DNA of 6,419 nucleotides from NCBI GenBank assembly GCA_001778455.1, contig MFGX01000064.1, positions 16,171 through 22,589 on the forward strand, written 5' to 3'. How positions within the stretch are numbered: the stretch's first letter is position 1; the number at the start of each line of letters is the position of its first letter. A program made the translations under genes and the position numbers. Shown piece by piece: positions 1 through 5,819 of the stretch. Source of the stretch: Candidatus Fraserbacteria bacterium RBG_16_55_9. Its GTDB lineage: Bacteria > Bipolaricaulota > Bipolaricaulia > RBG-16-55-9. The notes under the pieces are model-generated. The model was not told where the DNA came from. It searched no databases and saw only the letters and a program-made list of their open reading frames with translations.

Positions 1-1
1 G

Positions 2-688
2 TGTGTGACGGGAAAAGCACTCCAACAAGCCCTGGTGCGCGCGGACTCTGATGAGATTGTGCTCGATAGGCATCACGTTTTATCTCAAGAGGAGCTGATT
101 CAGGAGTATCTGCTTCGGGGTGCGATCCGTCAAATTCAGGGAGATCTTGAGGGAATCGAGGCTGCCCACATCGAACAGATGCGCATCGAACTACAAAAAG
201 GGCGTTCTGGGAATCAGGTGACTTTGCCTGGAGGACTCCGGTTCACAGTTCACAATCATCAGATCGGCGTTACCCGCAAGTCCGTGGGCAGACGTCTTGC
301 AGCGTACTGCTTTGAGTTATCCATGACCGGAAATCACTTCGAACAGATCGGATGGCGCTTCGAGCTGGCTCTGCTCGATGGCAGCCACCCGGACCCCGAG
401 CACTTGGAAGCGCGTATCGATTGCGCTACAATAGCGGAGCCCCTGTACGTGCGGAACCGACGTCGGGGTGATCGATTCGAGCCGTTCGGCTTGGGAGGCA
501 CCAAGAAGTTGCAGGATTTCTTTGTCGATGCGAAAATTCCACGCGAGGAACGCGACCAGATTCCGCTCGTCTGTGATCAGAGTGGAATCCTTTGGGTCGT
601 GGGATGGCGCCTGAGTGAGCGGTGTCGAGCCAACCCGCAAACGCGTCAAACCCTGTGTATTCGCGCCATACCACTGAAGGAGGAGTAA
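2..688 (+). CDS. tilS: tRNA(Ile)-lysidine synthase, C-terminal part (5' end outside window)
   Basis: TilS attaches lysidine to C34 of the CAU-anticodon tRNA-Ile, using ATP and lysine, so that the tRNA reads AUA. Only about 228 residues are present. The N-terminal PP-loop ATPase half (SGGxDS motif) lies upstream of the window, and the reading frame is open to the first base, so the GTG at position 5 is not claimed as a start. The last ~75 residues are the diagnostic part: the stretch VRNRRRGDRFEPFG, then GGTKKLQDFFVDAKIP, then PLVCD and ILWVVGWRLSERCRA match the small C-terminal tRNA-binding domain of the family. The stop is TAA at 686-688, and an AGGAGG stretch at 679-684 overlapping the last codons serves the next gene, rseP, 10 bp downstream, which suggests co-transcription. 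The common tilS neighbour ftsH is not found downstream. Identification is confident; the 5' extent is unknown. Confidence 0.9.
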   Translation, partial: CVTGKALQQALVRADSDEIVLDRHHVLSQEELIQEYLLRGAIRQIQGDLEGIEAAHIEQMRIELQKGRSGNQVTLPGGLRFTVHNHQIGVTRKSVGRRLAAYCFELSMTGNHFEQIGWRFELALLDGSHPDPEHLEARIDCATIAEPLYVRNRRRGDRFEPFGLGGTKKLQDFFVDAKIPREERDQIPLVCDQSGILWVVGWRLSERCRANPQTRQTLCIRAIPLKEE

Positions 689-698
689 GGATTTCATC

Positions 699-2279
699 GT
701 GCTTTCGATTCTGATCACCATCTTAGTGTTCGCTTTCACAATCAGCTTGCTCGTCTTCATCCATGAGGGAGGCCATTACCTCGTGGCCAAGCGGGCTGGG
801 GTCTGGGTGCATGAGTTCGCTATCGGCTTCGGTCCGGCCATCTGGCGCCGCAAATGGGGAGAGACTCAGTACGCGTTACGAATTCTTCCGCTGGGGGGGT
901 TCGTGCGCTTGGCCGGGGAAGAAGCCCAGAGCGAGGAAGATCAGCAAGTCCCCTCGGATCGACTCTACACGGCGAAACCGCCGCTTGCGCGTGTGGCCAT
1001 CGTACTGGCGGGGCCGCTCATGAACATCTTGGCTGCCGTTCTTTTGATGATCGCCTACTTCAGCTTCTTTGGCACACCCTTTGTGGAAATCGCCGAGGTC
1101 GCCGCGGACTCTCCGGCCCGCAGTGTACTGCAGAGTGGAGATAAGCTTATTGAACTTCGCGGAGAGCAAATCTACTTTCCCGAACAGATCCAATCCCTTG
1201 TGCAACGGTCTGAGGGACACCCGCTGGAAGCAGTCATTGACCGCGGGGGCCAACGCCTGACGGTGGCAGTCACACCCTACCGGGAAAACCCCAACGGGCC
1301 CTATTTCATTGGGATTCACTTCTCATTTCCTCTCAATCAGATTGCGGAACTTCCCGAGGGCTCCGGGTTAGCCCGTCAGGGCCTCCAGAAGGGAGACATC
1401 ATCCAAGCTGTAGATGGAAAACCCATCGGCAGCTGGCCAGAGTTCCTTCAAGAGATGAGCTCGGTACTACAGAAGCAAAGTCAGATTTCCCTACGAGTAC
1501 GACGAGGACAGACCAGACTGGATCTTCCCATCGACTCTTCCCAAATCGCCCCCCATGAGCTAAAGCAAGTGAAACCGCAATATGAACCCGTGCCCGCCAC
1601 GTATCCGATTGTTCAGCAAGTGAAGCCTGATTCCTTCCTGGCCCAGCAGGGGGTGCGCCCGGGAGACCGCCTCATCTCTGCCAATGGTGAGGAGATCAGC
1701 AGCTTGAGCAATCTGTTGCGTGCTCTCCTGCGTGCTTCCGGGGGCGACGGCCATGTAAGGCTTGTCCTCCAACAGGGGGAAGAGACCCGCTCCTTGGAAT
1801 TTAGCGTCAGTGGGATGGGCATGCCAGAGATCCTCCAAGGGTTGCAGCTTCAGGTGGCCCAGCGTAAGCCTGGCATATGGGCCAGCATTCCCATCGGGTT
1901 CAGGCAAATCCGCGACACGATCGTTCTTCTGTATGTGGGGATCAAGCAAGTCATTACAGGCCAAGCAAGCGCCAGTGAGGCCTTCCGGGGGCCGGTGGGC
2001 ATCGCCAATCTCTTGGGGTGGAGTCTCACACGTGGGTTCGACTATTTCATCCGATTGGTAGCTTTGCTTAGCCTCGTGCTCGGGGTTTTCAACTTGATCC
2101 CCTTCCCGGCTCTGGATGGCAGTCGCGTCGTCTTTGCCCTCTATGAGATGGTACGCGGGAAGCCCATTCCCGCTGAAAAGGAAGGCTGGGTCCATTACGT
2201 CGGATTCATCTTCCTAATGGGCTTGATCGTGTTGATCACATGGCAGGACATCCAGCGGCTCTTCCGTGGAGAGCTGTGA
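699..2279 (+). CDS. rseP: RseP-type site-2 zinc metalloprotease with three PDZ domains
   Basis: This is an inner-membrane intramembrane protease (family M50) that cleaves transmembrane substrates, in many bacteria anti-sigma factors or remnant signal peptides. The 526-residue product has TM1 at about 3-22 ending in the zinc motif HEGGH (H22, E23, H26). It also has the reentrant hairpin around LPLGGFV (64-69), TM2 at about 97-121, GPVGI (431-435), TM3 at about 449-466 with the third zinc ligand in NLIPFPALDG (D473), and TM4 at about 500-515. Between TM2 and TM3 I read three PDZ-like units, near 128-195, 212-280 and 302-372, each with the SPA/GL..GD.I...G pattern. Family members usually have one or two and are about 350-450 residues long, so this one is large. 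The start is GTG at 699, preceded by AGGAGG at 679-684 and TAAGG at 686-690, with no better start nearby. The LDG motif is followed by Ser where Gly is most usual. The tilS neighbour upstream suggests an operon. Substrate is unknown. Confidence 0.94.
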   Translation: MLSILITILVFAFTISLLVFIHEGGHYLVAKRAGVWVHEFAIGFGPAIWRRKWGETQYALRILPLGGFVRLAGEEAQSEEDQQVPSDRLYTAKPPLARVAIVLAGPLMNILAAVLLMIAYFSFFGTPFVEIAEVAADSPARSVLQSGDKLIELRGEQIYFPEQIQSLVQRSEGHPLEAVIDRGGQRLTVAVTPYRENPNGPYFIGIHFSFPLNQIAELPEGSGLARQGLQKGDIIQAVDGKPIGSWPEFLQEMSSVLQKQSQISLRVRRGQTRLDLPIDSSQIAPHELKQVKPQYEPVPATYPIVQQVKPDSFLAQQGVRPGDRLISANGEEISSLSNLLRALLRASGGDGHVRLVLQQGEETRSLEFSVSGMGMPEILQGLQLQVAQRKPGIWASIPIGFRQIRDTIVLLYVGIKQVITGQASASEAFRGPVGIANLLGWSLTRGFDYFIRLVALLSLVLGVFNLIPFPALDGSRVVFALYEMVRGKPIPAEKEGWVHYVGFIFLMGLIVLITWQDIQRLFRGEL

Positions 2280-2281
2280 GT

Positions 2282-2310
2282 TTGACAGAGCAGAAGGCAC
2301 TTGTTATCAT
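2282..2310 (+). promoter_or_regulatory. Sigma-70 promoter for tRNA-Gln
   Basis: A perfect -35 box TTGACA (2282-2287) is separated by 17 bp from the -10 box TATCAT (2305-2310, 5 of 6 consensus bases). The predicted transcription start is near 2317, about 7 bases before the mature 5' end of the tRNA. The -35 box begins only two bases after the rseP stop codon. Position, spacing and box quality agree, although transcription start is inferred. Confidence 0.8.
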
Positions 2311-2323
2311 GTTGCGTGTTTAT

Positions 2324-2394
2324 TGGGAGATCGTCTAACGGTAGGACGACGGGCTCTGGACCCGTTAGTGGGGGTTCGAATCCTCCTCTCCCAG
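2324..2394 (+). tRNA. tRNA-Gln (anticodon CTG)
   Basis: All four arms fold. The acceptor stem 2324-2330 pairs with 2387-2393 (7 of 7). The D stem is 2333-2335 with 2345-2347. The anticodon stem 2349-2353 pairs with 2361-2365 around loop CTCTGGA, giving anticodon CTG at 2356-2358. The T stem 2370-2374 pairs with 2382-2386 (one G-U) around TTCGAAT. The variable loop has 4 bases. A weak U1-A72 first pair and discriminator G73 (2394) are the usual glutamine identity features. The bases after the discriminator are CCC, so the CCA end is not encoded in full and must be finished by CCA nucleotidyltransferase. It reads CAG codons; a TTG isoacceptor would have to be elsewhere. No clear terminator hairpin follows, and the convergent DUF5615 gene ends only 20 bp away. 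Confidence 0.96.
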
Positions 2395-2414
2395 CCCGCT
2401 ACTACTCTAGTTTC

Positions 2415-2777
2415 TTAAGGTTTCGTTCGCTTGCGATACTTGTGGGTATCCACAATGAAAAGGCATCGCTCAAATTGGTGCTCTTTCTTCAGGAGTTCCC
2501 TTAGCACTTGGTGTACCGCTTCCACTTTCTTGGGATTAGGGTCCATCTTCAAGACGACAACTCCTTGGTGCGATGAAGGTGGATATGCTCGAATATCTCC
2601 AAAATCCTGGTCATTGGTCACTAGGACTGCGCTCAGTTCTTGAGCTTTGTGAAAGATTTCTGGGTCTTTCGCTCCAGTTAGGCTTAGCTCTTGGACTCGC
2701 TTTACGTTTAGCCCCAGATTCCTCATCAAGCGGACAGTATCGGTAAATACGTTCTCATCCGCTAGGTATTGTGCCAT
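2415..2777 (-). CDS. DUF5615 family PIN-like protein, probable toxin
   Basis: A 120-residue protein of the DUF5615 (Mut7-C-like/PIN-like) type, commonly the second gene of DUF433/DUF5615 toxin-antitoxin-type pairs and predicted to be an RNase. Visible signature elements are an N-terminal strand with LADENV (residues 5-10, acidic D7 and E8), the G-x2-D of GAKDPEIF (35-42), the core TNDQDFGDI (54-62, D56 and D58), HQGVVVLKM (70-78) and a C-terminal FIVD strand followed by a basic tail. D7, D56 and D58 are the likely metal-binding acids by analogy with PIN nucleases. The ATG at 2777 lies 3 bp after the stop of the DUF433 gene, with no strong Shine-Dalgarno of its own, which points to translational coupling. 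It converges on the tRNA-Gln gene. Toxicity is inferred from family and pairing, not shown. Confidence 0.88.
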   Translation of the reverse strand: MAQYLADENVFTDTVRLMRNLGLNVKRVQELSLTGAKDPEIFHKAQELSAVLVTNDQDFGDIRAYPPSSHQGVVVLKMDPNPKKVEAVHQVLRELLKKEHQFERCLFIVDTHKYRKRTKP

Positions 2778-2780
2778 GAG

Positions 2781-3008
2781 CTACACAGCGTGGACTTCTT
2801 CTTCGACGAGAGCTTGTGCGTACCGAATGCAGGCAAGAATGTCGTCCTTTGTGATATGGTCGTAGTAGTCTCGGATGATCTCCTCTGGGGTGAGGCCATT
2901 GGCTAGGAGCCCCAGCACCATATGAACAGGGACTCGTGTACCTGCAATCACGGGCTTACCATGATGGATCTTGGGGTCTATCTCAATGCGTTCCGCGATC
3001 TGCGCCAT
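2781..3008 (-). CDS. DUF433 family protein, probable antitoxin and autorepressor
   Basis: A 75-residue DUF433 protein. The sequence has the family pattern: an I-x-I-D-P start (8-12), HGKPVIAGTRVPV (16-28), then a helix-turn-helix-like segment with LANGLTPEEI (35-44) and a final helix with ILACIRYAQ (57-65). DUF433 proteins are small DNA-binding proteins, typically the antitoxin or regulator partner of DUF5615 PIN-like proteins, as here. The start is ATG at 3008, supported by an AGGTGA Shine-Dalgarno on the minus strand (3015-3020) 6 bases upstream. The upstream region holds a candidate -10 box inside an inverted repeat, suggesting that the pair represses its own promoter. The full-length family size and intact motifs argue for a working gene. 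Antitoxin activity is inference. Confidence 0.88.
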   Translation of the reverse strand: MAQIAERIEIDPKIHHGKPVIAGTRVPVHMVLGLLANGLTPEEIIRDYYDHITKDDILACIRYAQALVEEEVHAV

Positions 3009-3015
3009 GCGTAAT

Positions 3016-3040
3016 CACCTGGGAAATTCTACCCCAAGTG
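3016..3040. promoter_or_regulatory. Candidate operator: inverted repeat over -10 box and RBS of the DUF433 gene
   Basis: On the plus strand CACCTGGG (3016-3023) and CCCAAGTG (3033-3040) are inverted copies matching at 7 of 8 positions, separated by 9 bases. The spacer contains the candidate minus-strand -10 box, and the 3016-3020 arm overlaps the Shine-Dalgarno. Binding by the DUF433 protein or the complex would block both RNA polymerase and expression. An RNA hairpin hiding the ribosome binding site is an alternative if transcription starts further upstream. Confidence 0.5.
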
Positions 3041-3055
3041 CCACACAAGTAACAA
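3026..3055 (-). promoter_or_regulatory. Candidate promoter of the DUF433/DUF5615 pair
   Basis: Reading the minus strand, TTGTTA (3055-3050) lies 18 bp before TAGAAT (3031-3026), which matches the -10 consensus at 5 of 6 bases. The start site would fall near 3019, which leaves almost no leader and would cut into the Shine-Dalgarno at 3015-3020. The true start may therefore lie slightly upstream, or this may not be the functional promoter. Confidence 0.4.
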
Positions 3056-3078
3056 AGTGAACCGACTGAAACTTCACT
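3056..3078. repeat. Short perfect inverted repeat upstream of the toxin-antitoxin promoter
   Basis: AGTGAA (3056-3061) and TTCACT (3073-3078) are perfect inverted copies with an 11-base spacer, directly upstream of the candidate -35 box (3050-3055). The region is otherwise a 143-bp spacer (3009-3151), AT-rich at 3083-3117, with no gene. It could be a second regulator site, but a 6-bp repeat may occur by chance. Confidence 0.25.
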
Positions 3079-3151
3079 CCTCTAAAATGCAAAAATCCGT
3101 AAAAGTTCTGTTTTTGAGGATGCTCAAGCAGCCAGTCGGGACGACGACACC

Positions 3152-4666
3152 CTACACTCTAGGGATCGAGGTCAAAAAGGGCTTTCCGTCCCGTCGACAG
3201 AGAATCTGTACCACGTGACGACCCGAATAGAGACAAGGAGGAACTCCACCGCCCGGCATCACCCACTGACCAGCCATGTAAAAATTGGCCAACCCTGAGA
3301 GTGTTCTCGGTATGGGAGTCATCAACTCTCTGGGCGTTGGCAACCAGCCCATATAAGCTCCTTTGTGGTTCAATGTGTATCGCCAGGTGGTGTAGGGCGT
3401 AGAGACATCGGTCATCTCCACCTGGGAGGAGATGTTGGGATAGTGGGCTTCCAATCTTGATAAGATCTCCCCAGCGACCCTACCCTTCTCTGCATCGTAA
3501 CGTGACCGGTCCTTCTCAAGCTCGTTCCAGTAATTCCACTCGGTCTCGAGCATGGCCTGGACCACTGTCTTCCCAGGTGGAGCGAACTTAGCGCTATAGT
3601 TGAAAATGCGCAGGGCGAAGCCCTTGACGAATTGGCTGCCTATGGCAAAGGGATTCTTCAGCAAGAAGACGATCGAGGAGGGTTCACTTGGAAATGCTCG
3701 CGCTACCCCAAAGCTGACCACGACTGTGGGACGAATCAGCTTCCAGTTCCGATACCGTTCATGGATCTTCGAATCCACATAACACCCGCCGAGCAACTTG
3801 AAGATTGTGCTGTACCCGTCGGCAGCGGAGATCACCACACCGGCCTGGTGCTCGCGTCCGTCGGCCAATCGCACGCCCACGGCCCGGTCATTCTCCACAA
3901 GGATCTTTTCCACGGTGGCCTTGTAGGTCACCTGGCCGCCCAGGGCCTTGTAACGCTCCTCGATGGAATGGACGAAGTCGAGGCAGCCCCCCTCAAGCAA
4001 CCCCATCTGCTTATCTGCCAGAAGTGCCAGGAGCATGAGAAGGAACCAGACTGGGACTTCCGGCAGGAACAAATTCTCCAGAATCTGGCGCAGCAGGGGG
4101 CTATGCACGGCCTGAGCGTACTCGGCCATCGGTCTGGCATGCTTGCCAGAGAAGTACTTAAAGACCCGGCGCATACTCCAAAGCTGCCGGAGCTGGTCCA
4201 GTGGGTTCATCAACTCAGGTGGTTTGCCCATGCCAACGTCAAACAGTACACCAGAACGCTGCATAACGCGGGCACCGGAGATGAGTTCATCGACCAACCG
4301 GGCATCCGCAGGTGAGAGTATTTTCAAGTCGCTCGCCAGGCGATCCAGGTCCGCAGTGACATCCACCCTAAGCCCACTGGCTTCGTCCATGAAACGGCTA
4401 TACGTGGTTATATCGAGGAATCGATTGACCTGAACAATACCCAATTCGCGGTACAGGTCGTAGAGTGGCTGTCCGGGTCTGTGCCCCATGAGAAAATGGA
4501 TGCCCCCATCAATGAGGTAGCCCTGGCGCTCCCAAGCGGCAGCTACTCCACCGGGTTTACTATGGTGCTCGAAGATTTGGCTCTGATAGCCGTTCATCTG
4601 CGCGTAGCAACCGGCGGAGAGGCCGGCCAGCCCAGCGCCGATGATGATCACGGATTTCTCAGTCAT
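3152..4666 (-). CDS. FAD-dependent oxidoreductase, phytoene desaturase/carotenoid isomerase-like (COG1233 type)
   Basis: A 504-residue flavoprotein of the CrtI/CrtISO/amine-oxidase-like superfamily. The N-terminal dinucleotide-binding fold reads VIIIGAGLAGLSAG (6-19, GxGxxG at 10-15), with E33 ending the second strand to bind the adenosine ribose. It is followed by the KPGG (37-40) and LIDGGIHFLMG (51-61) elements typical of this family. A central segment LLEGGCLDFVHSIEERYKAL and VVISAAD is the usual middle FAD/substrate region. The C-terminal FAD motif FYMAGQWVMPGGGVPP (462-477) is intact. A hydrophobic stretch VPVWFLLMLLALLAD may be membrane-associating. Substrate cannot be told from sequence: no phytoene synthase or other carotenoid gene is nearby, so a carotenoid role is not supported by context. 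The start is ATG at 4666, without a clear Shine-Dalgarno. It lies downstream of the SDR across a gap with a sugar transferase remnant and may be the operon's last gene. Confidence 0.88.
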   Translation of the reverse strand: MTEKSVIIIGAGLAGLSAGCYAQMNGYQSQIFEHHSKPGGVAAAWERQGYLIDGGIHFLMGHRPGQPLYDLYRELGIVQVNRFLDITTYSRFMDEASGLRVDVTADLDRLASDLKILSPADARLVDELISGARVMQRSGVLFDVGMGKPPELMNPLDQLRQLWSMRRVFKYFSGKHARPMAEYAQAVHSPLLRQILENLFLPEVPVWFLLMLLALLADKQMGLLEGGCLDFVHSIEERYKALGGQVTYKATVEKILVENDRAVGVRLADGREHQAGVVISAADGYSTIFKLLGGCYVDSKIHERYRNWKLIRPTVVVSFGVARAFPSEPSSIVFLLKNPFAIGSQFVKGFALRIFNYSAKFAPPGKTVVQAMLETEWNYWNELEKDRSRYDAEKGRVAGEILSRLEAHYPNISSQVEMTDVSTPYTTWRYTLNHKGAYMGWLPTPRELMTPIPRTLSGLANFYMAGQWVMPGGGVPPCLYSGRHVVQILCRRDGKPFLTSIPRV

Positions 4667-4694
4667 TTTTCACAATCACGCCTTGGAGATCCTC

Positions 4695-4820
4695 TTATAT
4701 TCCGATACCCCGCAACACTTGAGGCACTGTCTCCGAGTTGAACTTGCGAATGACTCGACCCACTCTCGTCACGCGTGGATCATCGGTCAACTTGTACAGC
4801 TTCAGGTCCTCTGAAGGGGA
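4695..4820 (-). pseudogene. Remnant of a bacterial sugar transferase (PF02397-like)
   Basis: Between the SDR stop and the FAD oxidoreductase start, the minus strand has 42 open codons (4820 down to the TAA at 4697-4695) with no plausible start codon or Shine-Dalgarno. The translation contains YKLTDDPRVTRVGR, then IRK, SETVPQ and VLRG. This resembles the conserved K-x-DPRVTRVGRFLRK-x-SLDELPQLxNVLRG segment of undecaprenyl-phosphate glycosyl-1-phosphate transferases used to start exopolysaccharide or O-antigen synthesis. The following catalytic part (MSLVGPRP) is missing, and the frame stops soon after VLRG. It lies in the same frame as the SDR, after its TGA, separated by only a few codons. 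I read it as a deletion scar of a former neighbouring gene. Homology is judged from motif recall only. Confidence 0.55.
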
Positions 4821-5588
4821 TCAACCCTGGAACGTAAGTCCACCGCTGACGCTCAGAACTTGACCCGTAACGTGATTGGATTCCTCCGACGCCAAGAAGA
4901 GCACGGCATTTGCGATGTCTTCGGGTTTTCCCAGACCCAGAAGCATCACCTGCTCGATACGATCAAGCACTTTCTTGCCTAGCTCATCTTGCTTGAGTTT
5001 CGCTAGGAGCGGCGTATCCACGAGACCGGGGCAGATGCAGTTGACGCGAATCCTGTCACGGGCAAACTCGCGAGCCCACGTTTTCGTGAGTGCGATCACG
5101 CCCGATTTGCAGCTAGAGTAGACCGCTTCGCCAAAGCTACCCCCTCGCCCTGCGTCCGAGCTGATGTTGATGATCTTGCCGGACTTACGTTGCGACATCT
5201 CACTGGCAACGGTGTGCGTACAATTGAGCACTCCAGTCAAATTGATCGCGATGACTTTCTGCCAGTCCGTTGGATCGGTCTTTAGGAAGGGGATGATCCC
5301 CTTGTCCCAGCCTGCGTTGTTCACCAAGATATCGATCTTCCCAAACTGCGTCATCGCATCGGAAACGGCACGCTTGATGGCAGCATAATCAGCAACATCC
5401 GCAATGGCAACGAGGACGCGACGCTTCTGTGTTGTGATCTCTCTTGCCAGAGCCTCCGCAGCCGAACGATCCAGATCGTTGATGACGAGATCAGCCCAAT
5501 TGCGGGCAAGCTCCAACGCTATGGCCCGCCCAATTCCCTGAGCCCCTCCCGTGACCATCGCGACTTTTCCACTGAGATTCACTTCCAT
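4821..5588 (-). CDS. Short-chain dehydrogenase/reductase, BadH-like (2-hydroxyacyl-ring-CoA or 3-hydroxyacyl type)
   Basis: A complete 255-residue classical SDR that oxidises or reduces a hydroxyl/keto group with NAD(P)(H). The cofactor motif is TGGAQGIG (13-20). D38 at the end of the second strand favours NAD(H). NNAG is at 90-93. The catalytic tetrad is N116, S144, Y157 and K161 (YSSCK), followed by CPGLVDTP and the C-terminal VTGQVLSVSGG. The piece NNAGWDKGIIPF, with INLTGVLN and SSDAG..GS.GEAVYSSCK, is reminiscent of 2-hydroxycyclohexanecarboxyl-CoA dehydrogenase (BadH) of alicyclic or aromatic acid degradation. FabG-like or other 3-hydroxyacyl-CoA substrates remain possible, so no symbol is given. 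The start is ATG at 5588 with an excellent GGAGGTGA 6 bases upstream, overlapping the end of the small gene before it. This coupling places it in one operon with the C-x2-C protein and the GltD-like oxidoreductase. Confidence 0.92.
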   Translation of the reverse strand: MEVNLSGKVAMVTGGAQGIGRAIALELARNWADLVINDLDRSAAEALAREITTQKRRVLVAIADVADYAAIKRAVSDAMTQFGKIDILVNNAGWDKGIIPFLKTDPTDWQKVIAINLTGVLNCTHTVASEMSQRKSGKIINISSDAGRGGSFGEAVYSSCKSGVIALTKTWAREFARDRIRVNCICPGLVDTPLLAKLKQDELGKKVLDRIEQVMLLGLGKPEDIANAVLFLASEESNHVTGQVLSVSGGLTFQG

Positions 5589-5594
5589 TAAGAT

Positions 5595-5602
5595 TCACCT
5601 CC
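5595..5602 (-). promoter_or_regulatory. Strong ribosome binding site of the SDR inside the preceding gene's end
   Basis: The minus strand reads GGAGGTGA at 5602-5595, near-complementary to the 16S rRNA 3' end, 6 bases before the ATG at 5588. It is made of the last sense codons and the TGA stop of the 74-aa gene, so termination there places ribosomes on the SDR start. It fixes the SDR start codon. Confidence 0.85.
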
Positions 5603-5819
5603 GGGTGTAAAGCACTTTGAAGCGCTCTGGGAAGAGCAAGAAGCACTCGCGACAAGGCGTGTCAGCGAGTTCTGATGGGTCTAAGAGTCTCACAAGTACC
5701 TCATACCCCAGCTCTTCATAAAGAGCAGCCAACTCACCTGCGCGTGCGCCGGAAAAGATTCCGCGCCGCTCCCAGTTCTCGCTCTCCAGCGATTTAGAAG
5801 AGATCTTCGAGTTCGTCAT
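5595..5819 (-). CDS. Small conserved-looking protein with C-x2-C motif, function unknown
   Basis: A 74-residue protein of unknown role. After a polar N-terminus it shows WERRGIFSGARAGELAALYE (16-35), LGYEV (37-41), a spacer ending in CRECF (C56 and C59) and a final RFKVLYTRR. The pattern suggests a small alpha/beta domain with a Cys pair for metal or redox use. I recall similar GIF-tG-RA-ELA...CRECF...YTR proteins beside redox genes, but cannot name a family. ATG at 5819 is the only standard start before the conserved-looking part. It makes a 26-bp overlap with the end of the upstream oxidoreductase gene, and AAAGG just before it is too close to be a good Shine-Dalgarno, so translation is probably coupled. 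The same frame is open further upstream to 5927, but there it only shadows the oxidoreductase gene. The stop overlaps the SDR ribosome binding site. Confidence 0.75.
   Translation of the reverse strand: MTNSKISSKSLESENWERRGIFSGARAGELAALYEELGYEVLVRLLDPSELADTPCRECFLLFPERFKVLYTRR

Noticed and set aside
1560..2195. 211-residue open frame on the minus strand
   Set aside because: Antisense to the well-supported rseP gene, with no recognisable domain or ribosome binding site.
2301..2504. 67-residue open frame on the plus strand across the tRNA
   Set aside because: It is the translation of the tRNA-Gln gene (GRSSNGRTTGSGPVSGG... pattern common to spurious tRNA frames) and runs antisense into the DUF5615 gene.
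3135..3145. Possible terminator hairpin after the FAD oxidoreductase (GTCG-GGA-CGAC)
   Set aside because: The stem is only 4 bp and no U-tract follows on the minus strand; too weak to call.
3632..4315. 227-residue open frame on the plus strand
   Set aside because: Antisense to the FAD oxidoreductase, whose motifs are intact; the predicted protein has no coherent domain.
4694..4720. TATAAG box as a promoter for the FAD oxidoreductase
   Set aside because: No acceptable -35 element lies 16-18 bp upstream, and the box coincides with the end of the sugar transferase remnant.
4695..4823. Stop-codon readthrough or recoding extending the SDR
   Set aside because: The SDR ends normally for its family at VSGGLTFQG before the TGA; the sequence after it resembles a different protein family, so shared frame is best taken as chance.
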